Shown: positions 51,454 through 61,413 of the stretch, piece by piece
Position numbering within the stretch: position 1 is the stretch's first letter
Layout: each line of letters opens with the position of its first letter
NCBI GenBank assembly: GCA_000733355.1
Contig: JNVV01000077.1
Span: forward strand, 98,893-162,892
DNA: 64,000 nt
Source of the DNA: Falciphora oryzae
Taxonomy: Eukaryota; Ascomycota; Sordariomycetes; Magnaporthales; Magnaporthaceae
Direction: 5' to 3'
Position numbers and translations under genes: made by a program
Notes under the pieces: generated by a model
Told to the model about the DNA's origin: nothing
Databases searched by the model: none
The model's input: the letters and a program-made list of their open reading frames with translations, nothing else

Positions 51454-54213
51454 TCAAACCGCAATGGTGTCAGTGTCTAGTAAGGGCTTGTACGTCGGCG
51501 CGATCGCGGCAGGCGGCCACTCTTCTGCGTCGTAGGCACACGTCAACGAGTGCTTCCCCGGTCCAAACTGCCGCGTCACCTCCTTCTCCTGCGACGGGTC
51601 TCGCCTGAGGTCCGACGGCAGCGTGACTACCGCACATGAGTTGGGCGGCACCACCAGCTCCATCTCGAAGTTGCCACTCTCCTCAACGAGCCTCCACTTG
51701 CACCCTACCCGGCCGTACGGCCCGTCGAACCCGACCTCGGCCGCCGTGAGGTTTCCCCCCGGCACCGGGCGCACCCTGACCGTCTTCCAGCCAGGCTCAA
51801 GCGGCGAGATGCCGCCCACGGTGCCGTGCAGCCAGTCCGCGACGGCGCCCAGCGCGTAGTGGTTGAAGCTCGTCATGAGCCCCGGGTTGATGCTTCCGTC
51901 GGGCAGCATGCTGTCCCAGCGCTCCCACACTGTCGTCGCCCCCATGGTCACGGCGTACAGCCAGCTGGGGCACGTCGTCTCGAGCAGCATGCGGTAGGCG
52001 AGCTGCGCCTGCGCCGTCCGCGTCAGCGCGTGCGCTATCGCCGGCGTCCCCGCGAACCCCGTCGTGATGTGGAACCGCGCCGTGCGCACGAGCTTGGAGA
52101 GGCTCGCCGCCGCCACGCGAAGGTGCTCCGGCGACGCGTACAGGTCGTGCTGGATCGCGAGGGCGAGGCCCGTCTGCGTGTTGCACATCAGGTTGCCGTA
52201 GGGGGTTATGTACTTGTGCTGGAAAAAGATCTTGAGCCGTTGCGCCTCGGCCTCGTATTTTCCTGCCAGGTCTGTCTTTCCTAGGATGCCGCATATGCGG
52301 GCAAACGTCTCGGTCACGCGGACGAGATACGCGTCTGCGACGAGCACGCTGTCAGTGCGCGCGTTGCTCGGGTCGTCGGGCGGGGCGGACGGGTCCAGCC
52401 AGTCGGCCAGCTGCCACCTGTCGAAGCTCCATAGACCGTCTGGCCCTCTGTCAATGCCCTGTTCCAGCCACGCATGCATGCTCTGCAGCTGCCTCTCGAG
52501 CAGGGCCGCATCGCCGCTGTACCGGTGCAGCACGTCCGGAGTCAGCACCACGACATCGCCCCAGACCGCCTGCGGCATGAGCGGCCATGATAGGACGTCT
52601 GGGCAGACAAGCGGCGGAATGCCGCCCCTGTGCTCTTCCAACTGCTCAGCCGCCACATCTTCCAACCAGCTGCCTAGGAATCCTACAGTGTCGTACAGGA
52701 AGGAGGCCGAGGGTGCAAAGACCTGCAGGTCGCCCGTCCAGCCTAGTCGCTCGCTGCGCTGTGGACAGTCGGTGGGGATGGAGAAGAAGTTGCCTCGCAT
52801 GGACCAGACCACGTTCTCGTGCAGTTTGTTGACGGTGCGATTCGAGCAGCTGAAGAAACCCCGCCTCCTAATGTCGCTATGCATCACGAGAGCCACCAGG
52901 TCGTCCTTGGGCGGCAGCGGCTTCTCCGCCGACGACGGCCAGCCCTCGACCTGGACGTACCTGAAGCCGTGATACGTAAACCGTGGGGACCAGCCGACTA
53001 TGGGCGTTCCGGCAGAGATGATGGTATCGGTACACTTGGCTCGGCGGAGCGGGCGCGTGCCGAGCTCGCCGTGCTCCATGACCTCGGCGTGGATGAACTT
53101 GATGGCGTGTCCAGCCGGCAGCTCTAGCGACCTGACTAGAAGCTTGCCTACCAGGTTCTGCCCAAAATCGACGATGGTCTTGCCGCTCTTGGTCTGGAAT
53201 ATTTCAACGGGGTTGATCTGCTCCGTGACCCGCACTGGAGGCATATCAGGCAACACTAGAGCGGCCTCGGGCCAGGGGTGGATTTTCGTCGGCAGAAAAC
53301 GGGACTTGTCAACACTGTCGGCGATTGCCGTCTTCCATTGTCCACCTGGCTCCTCTTGCCTCATGTCGCACACCTCGCCGTCATAGATCTCGCTCGTCTG
53401 AACGGAGCTCGCCGTGCAGGACCACGTCTCGTCAGACGCCACTGTAACGACCGCAGACCCGTCGAATGTGACCTCCAGCTGCGCCAGGACGGCGAGCTCG
53501 TCCCCGTATATGAAGCGCTTCGCATTCATGATCCCCAGGAACCCCGCGTACCACCCCTCGGCCACCTCCACACACAGCGAATTCACCTCGCGCCCAACCC
53601 GCAGCAGCGCGGTGATGTCGAGGACGCGGTAGGGCAGGCGGTGACGATAGCTCGTCCAGCCAGGCGCCATGCACTCATCGCTGACCGACTCCCCGTTCAC
53701 GTAGACGTCGAACACCCCGAGCGCGGTGATGTACAGTCGGGCCTTGGCGACTGCGTCCCCCGCCGGCAGGGAGAACTGCTTGTGGAAGCGGACTGGCCGC
53801 AGAGGAGAGTCGGGTGGCTGCAAGGGCTCCGACGGGGCAGCAGCAATGAACTGCGCGTCCCAGTCGCCGCGGTGCAGCAGGCCCGCCTCGACGGTCGCGG
53901 CGGGCGACCACTCGGTCCAGTCCCCGGCGTTATTGCCCCGCGCGCGGACCCTGACGGCCGCCGAGTTGCGGGACACCAGGCTCCATGGCGCCGGCCACGG
54001 CACCAGCACCGACTCCACGCTTTCGACAAAGAAGACTTGGGGCTCCGCAGGATGCGCCGACGACAACTCGATTTCGTACGCGGCCTGCATCCAGCCGGTG
54101 GCCGTGTCGTCGTCGCTCAGAAACCGCCATGATATGCGAGGCCTGGCGTGTCCGACGCCGAAGCCGGTGGGGTGGTGCTCGAACGTCGGCTTCGTCAACG
54201 TAGGAGGCGCCAT
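51454..54213 (-). CDS. Alpha-L-rhamnosidase, GH78, intracellular type
   Basis: Removes terminal alpha-L-rhamnose from plant glycosides or pectic oligomers by inversion. Intronless, 919 aa, starting MAPPTLTKPTFEHHPTGFG, without a signal peptide, so probably cytosolic and acting on imported rhamnosides. Domain order is that of GH78: N-terminal beta domains (GVFDVYVNGESVSDECMAPGWTSY, WYAGFLGIMNAKR), a concanavalin-like domain (IVDFGQNLVGKLLV), the (alpha/alpha)6 catalytic domain and a C-terminal beta domain. Asp482, Glu488, Trp492 and Asp495 in DCPQRSERLGWTGD keep the 0/+6/+10/+13 spacing of the active-site residues D630/E636/W640/D643 reported for Streptomyces SaRha78A. It is divergent from a sugar transporter across 711 bp. 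Confidence 0.93.
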   Translation of the reverse strand: MAPPTLTKPTFEHHPTGFGVGHARPRISWRFLSDDDTATGWMQAAYEIELSSAHPAEPQVFFVESVESVLVPWPAPWSLVSRNSAAVRVRARGNNAGDWTEWSPAATVEAGLLHRGDWDAQFIAAAPSEPLQPPDSPLRPVRFHKQFSLPAGDAVAKARLYITALGVFDVYVNGESVSDECMAPGWTSYRHRLPYRVLDITALLRVGREVNSLCVEVAEGWYAGFLGIMNAKRFIYGDELAVLAQLEVTFDGSAVVTVASDETWSCTASSVQTSEIYDGEVCDMRQEEPGGQWKTAIADSVDKSRFLPTKIHPWPEAALVLPDMPPVRVTEQINPVEIFQTKSGKTIVDFGQNLVGKLLVRSLELPAGHAIKFIHAEVMEHGELGTRPLRRAKCTDTIISAGTPIVGWSPRFTYHGFRYVQVEGWPSSAEKPLPPKDDLVALVMHSDIRRRGFFSCSNRTVNKLHENVVWSMRGNFFSIPTDCPQRSERLGWTGDLQVFAPSASFLYDTVGFLGSWLEDVAAEQLEEHRGGIPPLVCPDVLSWPLMPQAVWGDVVVLTPDVLHRYSGDAALLERQLQSMHAWLEQGIDRGPDGLWSFDRWQLADWLDPSAPPDDPSNARTDSVLVADAYLVRVTETFARICGILGKTDLAGKYEAEAQRLKIFFQHKYITPYGNLMCNTQTGLALAIQHDLYASPEHLRVAAASLSKLVRTARFHITTGFAGTPAIAHALTRTAQAQLAYRMLLETTCPSWLYAVTMGATTVWERWDSMLPDGSINPGLMTSFNHYALGAVADWLHGTVGGISPLEPGWKTVRVRPVPGGNLTAAEVGFDGPYGRVGCKWRLVEESGNFEMELVVPPNSCAVVTLPSDLRRDPSQEKEVTRQFGPGKHSLTCAYDAEEWPPAAIAPTYKPLLDTDTIAV

Positions 54214-54924
54214 CTTTCGTTGTTCAGCTCCAGCTTATTTTGACAAAAGTGTATTGCAGACGATCCCCGGGAAGTACTAGGCCAGTCCCCACGTAGGATT
54301 TTGGATGCTTGCCGCGAATGTTCTCCCGTGAGAGAGCCAGGGGTCGCAATCTCGGGGCAATGATGGACCGCTCCTGGAGGCGGGGAGGATGTCCGGTCGA
54401 CGGGGACAGCACGAGTCAACCTCGGGGAGATTAGACCTGGGCTGGCATCGACTCCGCTAAATGTTGGATAAGCCCAGAACGCACGGGAAGCAGACTTTTA
54501 GCGTCCGGCCAAGCACCCCAAGACGCGGCTTCGGGATAAAGCTACGACGACCTGGATGCCATCAGCCACGGCACTTGCTGGGCGTTCTCAGCATCCTGAC
54601 GCATATTGGGAACTGGCAGAGGAGGCCCCTGGCCTGCTTTCCCCGGAGATGCCTCCATCCCAGGACATGGGGAAGGCTCCATAGCCCCTGCAATCCCCCG
54701 CAATTACCCCATATTCCAGTCTAGTCTGGAGGAGACGCCCCAGTTCTCGGTGCATCCAAGGCCATGGGAATGCTGGGGTCCTTTGCAGGATCGTGGGAGG
54801 GGCAAAGAAGCGTCGAGGCGGCAATTTCCACTCCTGCTTCTTTGCTTTCCTGGTCGGCCGGCGCTTGATCGATCGCGCCTCGAACTGCGTCGGGCCATCT
54901 AGTGACACTGCCAACAAAAAAACC
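54214..54924. promoter_or_regulatory. Bidirectional promoter of rhamnosidase and sugar transporter
   Basis: 711 bp between two divergent ATGs with no coding frame of its own, the usual layout for co-regulated catabolic pairs in fungi. No specific operator was identified by eye. Confidence 0.6.
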
Positions 54925-56781
54925 ATGGCGCGCTTCACCGTCATCTTCATCGCCCTGGTCGTCGCCATGGGCGGCTTCGTCTTTGGCTTCGACTCGGGCA
55001 TCATCGCGACGACCCTGGGGCAGGACAGCTTCAAGCTGTACTTCTTTGGACCTTCCAGACGGAATACCTCCTTGACCGGTGCCATCGTGTCGCTGTACAA
55101 TGCCGGACAGGCCATCGGAGGACTCTGCTGCGGCCACCTTGCCGACAGGCTGAGCCGCAAGCTCACCATTTCGTCCATGTCCTTGCTAGGTTCGTGCCTA
55201 GCCAACAACCCTACGTATACCCCAAGGCAAGTCCCCTTCTAACACCATGGACCAGCCATCATCGGCGCCGCCCTCCAAGCCGGAGCCGTGCACATCGCCA
55301 TGATGATCCTCGGGCGCTTCATCGCCGGCATCGCGTGCGGAACGCTGCTCTCGGTCGTGCCCATCTACATCGCCGAGGTCGCCCCGCCGGCGCGCCGCGG
55401 GTTCATGGTCGGCCTGAACGGCATGACTGTCGCCGTCGGATTTGGGGTGGCCAACTGGGTCGGCTATGCGGGCGCCTTTGCCGACGGCGACGCGCAGTGG
55501 CGAATCCCATTGGGCATGCAGATCCCCGTCCCGATCATCCTGACGGTGGGCGCGTGCTTTGTGCCGTTTTCGCCGCGATGGTGTAAGTATCGTCCGACGC
55601 CGTCCTCGGTCTGGAACAGAGAAACAACCTGGCCATTTGCTGACGCTTTGGGGCCGAATGCAGTGGTCCGGCGGGATCGCATGGAGGAGGCCAAGCAAGG
55701 TAAGTTCCACAGAGCTCCAATCTGCATCCGACGCCCCACGCTCTAACCACATATGTCTACGACACAGTCCTGCTGAGGCTCCACGGCGACGAGACCTTCG
55801 CAGACCAGGAGCTCATCCAGATCCGCGAGCAGATCAACCTAGAAAAGACGTACGCCGACACCACCTGGGCCGCGGCCATGGCCCAACTCTTCTCGCGGCG
55901 GTACCTCCGACGCACGGCAACAGCGGCCTTCATCGTCTCCATGAGCCAGCTGAGCGGCGCGGCCGTGATCCAGAACTTCCAAAACACCTTCTACGAGGCC
56001 GTGGGGTTCACCGGCCGCCAGTCGCTCCTCATCAGCGGCGTCTACGGCATGATGGGCGTCATCGGCACCGCCATCTACCTCGCCGTCGTCGCGGACCGCT
56101 GGCCGCGCGTACGCACGCTGTGGACGGGGTCCCTGCTGCTCAGCGTCATGATCTCGGTGTGCATGGCGCTCAGCGCCGTCTACGGCAGCGGCGGGGCGGC
56201 GGGGGCGGCCGGCACCACCGACGGCGGGGCGGGCGCCAGGGGCGCCATCGCCATGATCTTCATCTACTCGGCCACCTTCGCCGTCTTTTTTAATGCTATG
56301 GTCTGGGTCGTGCCCTCGGAACTGTTCCCTTTTTTCCTGCGGTCCAAGGGCCTGTCGCTGGCCGTCACAGCAAAGTCGGTCCTCGCCATTGTGTTGTCGC
56401 AGATCACGCCCGCCGCGCTGGTCAACATCAGCTGGAGGCAAATATTTCCCTTGGTCTGCCTCCGTGACTTTGCAGTTCGTTGCTGACTCGCTTCTCTACA
56501 GATTCTACGCTGTCTTTATCGCCACAAACCTCGTTGCTGGCATCATCTACTTCTTCTTCCTTCCCGAAACGGTAAGCGGTTGGACCTCCTCCTTTCTTGG
56601 TGGTGGAACCCCTTGGTTACTAACATAATCTTGTTTCGATCACAAGTCCGGGAAGACACTGGAGGAAATCGCGGAGCTTTTCGGAGACACGCTTGCCACG
56701 GACGACGTCAACAGGATTGACGTCCAGGCCAAGAATCGGATGTCCGAGGAGAGCGTTCGCCACGTGGAGCACAAAGTCTAG
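54925..56781 (+). CDS. MFS sugar transporter (sugar porter family)
   Basis: Plasma-membrane sugar:proton symporter, 500 aa, from exons 54925-55189, 55256-55582, 55664-55699, 55768-56437, 56502-56571 and 56647-56781. The fifth intron uses a GC donor (GCAAAT at 56438), required for NISWR-FYAVFIATNL. Sugar-porter marks: GFVFGFDSGIIATTL, the loop 2-3 motif GHLADRLSRKL, LGRFIAGIACGTLLSVVPIYIAEVAPPARRG, SPRW-LVRRDRMEEA, VPSELFPFFLRSKG and the end PET-SGKTLEEIAELFG. Twelve hydrophobic segments are present. The 36-nt third exon is easily missed by gene finders. Because the gene shares a promoter with a cytosolic rhamnosidase, a rhamnoside or rhamnose cargo is plausible (inference). Confidence 0.92.
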
Positions 56782-56967
56782 CGCGAGATAGTTAACTGGG
56801 AAGGAGTGATGTGTTCATTCTTGCAACTTTGCAAAGCTAGAGTGTACACATTGCCGTCTAATATTCTTTACTTGGGAGCTCAGGAAGTGCAAGGGCGATT
56901 GCCCTCCAGAAATAAGGCATTCTGAACAGGCGCACACTGGAGGTTGCAAACCAGAAGAGTACCACCT

Positions 56968-57447
56968 TCAGAATGAACCTGGCGGCTTGGCGGCAGAGGC
57001 CCGACCGCATACGCGGGGTTGCGGCCCTCGCGAGCCCGGCCGCGAGGGGTGTGCGCAGGCGGCATAAACAGTGAGCCAGAAGCAGAAGTTTGCGGAGAAG
57101 AACGAGCAGGTCAGCGGAATACCCAGAAACTTCCGAAGATACCACCAGGTGTTCACGTCCTCAGAGGCCACGCGCTCGGCCGCGCGCAGGAAAAACACCA
57201 GAGCCGTGCTTGCTTGGAACACGATGAAGGCTGTGACGTGGATCCAGTTGAGTTTGGACATGCGCAGGACGTTGTCGCGTGTAGTCCAGAGCTCGGCCTT
57301 GACGTCGGGCGGGATCGACTGGGGCGCCTTGGTCAGCTGGCCACACCAGTTTCCAGCGCTGCCCGTGGACTGATGTGGGACGTCGGGCATTGAGGCTGTA
57401 ACCTCCGGCTCCTTCGAGGCCGCGGTTGCCTGTTGAAGCGCAGACAT
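56968..57447 (-). CDS. Small multi-pass membrane protein, function unknown
   Basis: 159 aa from ATG 57447 (MSALQQATAASKEPEV). An N-terminal soluble part is followed by WIHVTAFIVFQASTALVFFLRA and LGIPLTCSFFSANFCFWLTVYA, two membrane helices, and then a low-complexity tail (HPSRPGSRGPQPRVCGRAS). Downstream on the same strand, in another frame, 56860-56975 reads RFILKVVLFWFATSSVRLFRMPYFW, a credible further helix. This suggests either a missed intron around 56985-57075 or a frameshift, and the native protein may be longer. No family recognised. A TATA-like element lies 137 bp upstream. Confidence 0.5.
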   Translation of the reverse strand: MSALQQATAASKEPEVTASMPDVPHQSTGSAGNWCGQLTKAPQSIPPDVKAELWTTRDNVLRMSKLNWIHVTAFIVFQASTALVFFLRAAERVASEDVNTWWYLRKFLGIPLTCSFFSANFCFWLTVYAACAHPSRPGSRGPQPRVCGRASAAKPPGSF

Positions 57448-57583
57448 GATTTTGATGAAGTTTGTTCCGGTGATCTCAACGAGGCAATACGACTTTGTTG
57501 TGTTTGGGTGCATGTGTTGTGTTTTGTGTTGTCGACGGAGAGAGTAAGGAAATCGGGAAGACGCTCTGAAGGATGGAGGAATA

Positions 57584-57589
57584 TTTATA
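57584..57589 (-). promoter_or_regulatory. TATA-like element of the small membrane protein gene
   Basis: Reads TATAAA on the minus strand, 137 bp before the ATG at 57447. Confidence 0.4.
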
Positions 57590-58190
57590 TCCAGATAACC
57601 GGCGCGTGGATGTGGTGGAAACGAAGGTGCTCTTGCAAGAGCAAGACAAAGGAAGGGCTAAATATCAATTACTGTTGGGTTAGTTAGTTAACTAAAGAAA
57701 AGATTAAATAATGATGATTGTTGGGCTGTCACGGTTATGCTAGAGACAGAGTGATCGGTCTCGCAGCTATACCAACGAAGAACGCTTCAGGTCTTCCTTG
57801 CAGTCTTTATTACCGTGCGGTCTTATCCGCGAACATCGGCGTTGATAGCCCGGTCGGGCAGCACCGTGAGAAAATGCCAGGCTCGAGCGCTCGCGAACCG
57901 AGGTGCACACCAAGTGGTACACGCCGTATATGCGGTCGGTCAACTTATCGTCAGCGGCGGCCTTGAGCCTGATCTTGCTTGACAGGAAAGAATCGAGGCG
58001 TAGTGTCTTGGTGGCAACGCTGAGGAGCCGGCCTGACATGCGCACTTCTTCATTGAGGTCGAGATGTCGATGAGAGTGCTTTTGTGGTTATGGGCGTAGT
58101 CCTCGCCACAGCAACTTGGAGCGATAATGCGAAGCCCATAGGCTGAAGAAAGATGCCCAGACACGCAGGGCAGGGCATTGGGTTTTGGTT

Positions 58191-58223
58191 GCTGCCTGCT
58201 AGCTGCCTGCTAGCTGCCTGCTA
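58191..58223 (+). repeat. 11-bp tandem repeat GCTGCCTGCTA, three perfect copies
   Basis: Three identical units in a row, 38 bp before a 36-base A run. Confidence 0.9.
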
Positions 58224-58260
58224 GACGTGTAGGTTGCTGCGCGGCGGTGTAGCACAAAGC

Positions 58261-58261
<1 letters not shown>

Positions 58262-58297
<36 letters not shown>
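58262..58297 (+). repeat. 36-base poly-A tract
   Basis: Uninterrupted A run 67 bp upstream of the ATG of the next gene. It could be a retroposon tail or a promoter poly(dA:dT) element. Confidence 0.9.
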
Positions 58298-58299
<2 letters not shown>

Positions 58300-58364
58300 C
58301 CCTCAATGCCCCGTGGGTGCTGGTGACGGCTGGGACGTGTTCTCGCCATCAACACAAACCAACA

Positions 58365-59882
58365 ATGGCAGAAAACACCAGCAGGAACCACGCCGTCCTG
58401 GCGCGTCAACTGCCCAGCATCGACGGCCAGCTCGTCACAGCCGCCAATCCGGCCCGATCCGACCCTTCGGGCATGGACCACGCGCGATGCGCCGCCCTCC
58501 ACAACTACCTCGTCGACTACCACCTAGCAGCCGAAGGTCTACTCAACCCTGGCAGTGAGGATGACAACAACAACTACTTCGGCACGCACGGCGCCGCCGC
58601 CACGGCCATCCTCTCAAGGCTGCACCCCTCTGTGGCCGCCTTTCTCACCGCGGCCCGCACAGCCAGGTCTCCGTTTTTCTTTTTTGCCAACGACATGCCC
58701 GACCCGGATGGCGAGTTTGGCAGTCTATTCGCCAACGAGGTGGCTGACCTAGAGGACGAGCCGGTGGACTCGCTCGTGCGCCTGTACTACCCTCTCCAGG
58801 AATCCGGTGGCGAGAGCGGCGGCGGCCTTTTCTACCACCAGGGCCGCCACCTTGCCGCCTTCTTCATGTACATGTACGACGCTGCTTTCCCCATCGACGA
58901 GCACCTGCAACTATGGCACCCTCTCGAGACCATCCTGTCCCACTGGATATCCCTGCTCCATATTGGGAAAGTCGTCGCCTCGCCAACCGACTGCCCCTCC
59001 CTGTACGGCAGTGAAAAGATCGGGCCCTGGGAATGGCGGCCGTACAGCGACGCCCAGGTCACGAGCTGCGTGGCGGCTTGGGATCATCTTTGTAGTGCCG
59101 TCGAAGCTCGTCGTCGTCAGGGCACCGCCGCGGGCGGTAAAAGTGATGACGGGGACCATCCCAACGAGCCACTCCTCACGCCCGCGGCCATGGACGCGGC
59201 CAAGATCCCGGACCCCTGCTTCGCGCGTGCGTTTCTCGGACTCGCCCGCCGGCCGCGGCACATCCGCCACATCGCCCCGGGAATCTCCCTCCCTCCCGCG
59301 GACGGGGACGCCTTTGCCGCCGCGCAGCCTTACACTCACCTCACCCAGCGCACAGCTAGCTGGAACTACTGCACGGACCAGGAGGAAGAAGGAAACGCGC
59401 TGATACCGCCCGTGTACATGTTCTTCAGCAGGCCCGGGGATCCGCCGGTCGACGTCGCGGAGTGGAGGTCCCCGTTCCGTGGGCACTACGGCAACGGCCG
59501 CGGGCAGCAGGTGCGGAGCGGCGTGGTGCTTCCGCCCTTTGTGCCCGCCGGCGTGTACAGCGAGTGCGTCGAGCGGCAGAGCCTCGATAATGCTGAGGAG
59601 GGGTTCCGCCTGCTGCTGCCCTTTGACCTGTCCGGCGCGCGCATGAGCGATGGGCGCGAGGTCAGGAGGGATGTGGTGGACGGCCTGTTCCAGCACGGGT
59701 ACAAGCCGTTCGGGGGGAGCTCGCACAGGCCACAGCGCCTGGAGAGGCTGCTGGATCACTGGGCGGGCATGGTTGAGCGGGGGGTATGGGCTGTTGGCCC
59801 GCATGGCGTGCAGGGCTCGATTGATGTTTTCAAGGACGCTATGATCAACTCGGCCGACTATGTGATTCCGCGGAGTTGGTGA
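58365..59882 (+). CDS. Conserved-looking fungal protein, function unknown
   Basis: Intronless, 505 aa, start MAENTSRNHAVLARQLP; no signal peptide or membrane helix. Protein-like features: HNYLVDYHLAAEGLLNP, PSVAAFLTAARTARSPFFFF, LETILSHWISLLHIGKVVAS, FARAFLGLARRPRHIRHIAPG, and a C-terminal block PPFVPAGVYSECVERQSL, RLERLLDHWAGMVERGVWAVG, GSIDVFKDAMINSADYVIP. A poorly conserved loop (RRRQGTAAGGKSDDGDHP) lies mid-protein. The composition is globular and helix-rich. No enzyme motif or known domain was recognised, so no function is proposed. In-frame codons upstream (58317) lie in the leader and were not used. Confidence 0.8.
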   Translation: MAENTSRNHAVLARQLPSIDGQLVTAANPARSDPSGMDHARCAALHNYLVDYHLAAEGLLNPGSEDDNNNYFGTHGAAATAILSRLHPSVAAFLTAARTARSPFFFFANDMPDPDGEFGSLFANEVADLEDEPVDSLVRLYYPLQESGGESGGGLFYHQGRHLAAFFMYMYDAAFPIDEHLQLWHPLETILSHWISLLHIGKVVASPTDCPSLYGSEKIGPWEWRPYSDAQVTSCVAAWDHLCSAVEARRRQGTAAGGKSDDGDHPNEPLLTPAAMDAAKIPDPCFARAFLGLARRPRHIRHIAPGISLPPADGDAFAAAQPYTHLTQRTASWNYCTDQEEEGNALIPPVYMFFSRPGDPPVDVAEWRSPFRGHYGNGRGQQVRSGVVLPPFVPAGVYSECVERQSLDNAEEGFRLLLPFDLSGARMSDGREVRRDVVDGLFQHGYKPFGGSSHRPQRLERLLDHWAGMVERGVWAVGPHGVQGSIDVFKDAMINSADYVIPRSW

Positions 59883-60006
59883 GACTGTTTTGATTATTGC
59901 AATACGATGAACCTACACCTTCTTTCTGCATTACCAGAGATCGGCACACCCCCAAGTTCGCCTCAATCATTCCTCACCGAAATACACCCCATTATTAGCT
60001 ACACAA

Positions 60007-61413
60007 CTACTGCAAAGCGGCGGCGGCTACTTTCACCGTCTCCATGAATATGTTGTAAGCCGTCTGGTCCTTCCCCTCGATGACACTCTCTGCATCCGCA
60101 AAATCGCACTCGAACAAGATCCCGCCATTTCCTGTGAGGACTGTGTACGGAAAGACGCGCAACGCGGGGTTGGAATCTAGGAGCGCCTGGGCCTCGGCGG
60201 AATCTTCGCCCATGGCAGACTCGTCCTCAATCGACCAACCCCTAACGCTCATTTCGAAGCGGTGGACGACGACCCCCCGTTCGACAAGACAGTTGAAAAA
60301 GTCCGCCCATTTGTACTCGGTGCCCGCGTCAGCGCAAACGTTGACGAGCGTGAGAGACAGTGGTTTTCTGTGCTGGGTTTTGCCGTAATCGTGGAAAAGG
60401 AGCTCGAGGTCGGGCCCGACGACGACGTTGGACAGCTCCAGCTCCTCGAGGAGCGGCATGCGAAATACTTGGCGGGTGAGCGCTTTAGGCAGCGCCGCTC
60501 CGCCCGGGCTGTGGCCCGCATCGTTGAAGCCCAGGGGCGCGTGAGGCGAGCCGTGGAACTTGAGACACTTGACGGAGGAGAGCTGATCGAAGATCCCCGA
60601 AGGGAAGTTGGTAAAAAAGTCCCAGTAGTCGTATTGACCGTTGCTTGTCGCATACATATGATTGACCGTCTCCCCGAACATAGAGAGCTCGAACCTCTCG
60701 ACACGGTTGAAGATGAGATTTAAATCCTCCGTGCCAAACGCCTCGCTGTTCACGGGGGGCAGATGGAGAATCGACAAGGCCATGATGTGCGGCGTAGGGT
60801 AGGTCGCGTCTGCCAAGGTTGTGAGGACGAGGTCAACCATGTTGTCGTTCGCTTGGGCGAGATCACCCAGCTCACCCCTGTCTGGAGCATCAAAGTACAC
60901 CGAGACATGGTGCGGCCCAAACGCGTCGGTATCGGGGAACTGGATGACTAGCTTCTCGAGATCTGGGAACAGCGGTCCATCGTGAGGGTTGCCGACTCGA
61001 ATCAGGGCCATGGCGCTGTCCGGAAGCGTTGCCTGCTCGTAGTCGTTATCATCCGGATCCTTTTCGCCTTCTGCTTCCTTTTCTCTTCCCGTTTCCTTCT
61101 CGCCTATTGTGGCCTCGCCGCAGCCGCAGCCACGGTCGCGACAGGGCGGGGGACCCACGATCAGCCTCAACCCGCGGACCATGCTGCCGTACCGTTTGGC
61201 CACGAGAAGCGCCGAGCCCGACGCGACCTCGTCCCGGACGGTAACGGAGAGGGTCTTGAACAGGTGCCACTGGTGGATCGCGGTCTCACGCAGACGACGG
61301 GTTGCGCTGCTGAACCGCACCTGGTCGACGAGGTCAAGTGATTCGTGGATCTTCAGTGACAGCTCAGCCGGAAGCCTGTCGAGCAAATGCGGCGCCATCT
61401 TTGAAGGCATCAA
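60007..61413 (-). CDS. F-box protein
   Basis: Substrate adaptor candidate for SCF ubiquitin ligases. Intronless, up to 468 aa. Starts at 61413 (MMPSKMAPH) or the Met five codons later. The N-terminal F-box-like helix set is LLDRLPAELSLKIHESLDLVDQ and VRFSSATRRLRETAIHQW, and no canonical LRR follows. The remainder is a leucine-spaced fold (LEKLVIQFPDT, MALSILHLPPVN, RVERFELSMFGETV, SSVKCLKFHGSPH, LLEELELSNVVVGPDLELL) resembling the LRR-like region of other fungal F-box proteins. A Glu/Lys/Asp-rich insert (EKETGREKEAEGEKDPDDND) lies at about 110-130. The target is unknown. Confidence 0.8.
   Translation of the reverse strand: MMPSKMAPHLLDRLPAELSLKIHESLDLVDQVRFSSATRRLRETAIHQWHLFKTLSVTVRDEVASGSALLVAKRYGSMVRGLRLIVGPPPCRDRGCGCGEATIGEKETGREKEAEGEKDPDDNDYEQATLPDSAMALIRVGNPHDGPLFPDLEKLVIQFPDTDAFGPHHVSVYFDAPDRGELGDLAQANDNMVDLVLTTLADATYPTPHIMALSILHLPPVNSEAFGTEDLNLIFNRVERFELSMFGETVNHMYATSNGQYDYWDFFTNFPSGIFDQLSSVKCLKFHGSPHAPLGFNDAGHSPGGAALPKALTRQVFRMPLLEELELSNVVVGPDLELLFHDYGKTQHRKPLSLTLVNVCADAGTEYKWADFFNCLVERGVVVHRFEMSVRGWSIEDESAMGEDSAEAQALLDSNPALRVFPYTVLTGNGGILFECDFADAESVIEGKDQTAYNIFMETVKVAAAALQ

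Larger units (their letters stand above)
57590..58364. other. Intergenic region with tandem repeat and poly-A tract
   Basis: Between two divergent genes. The only notable content is the 11-bp repeat and the 36-A run listed separately; no coding frame has motifs. Confidence 0.6.
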
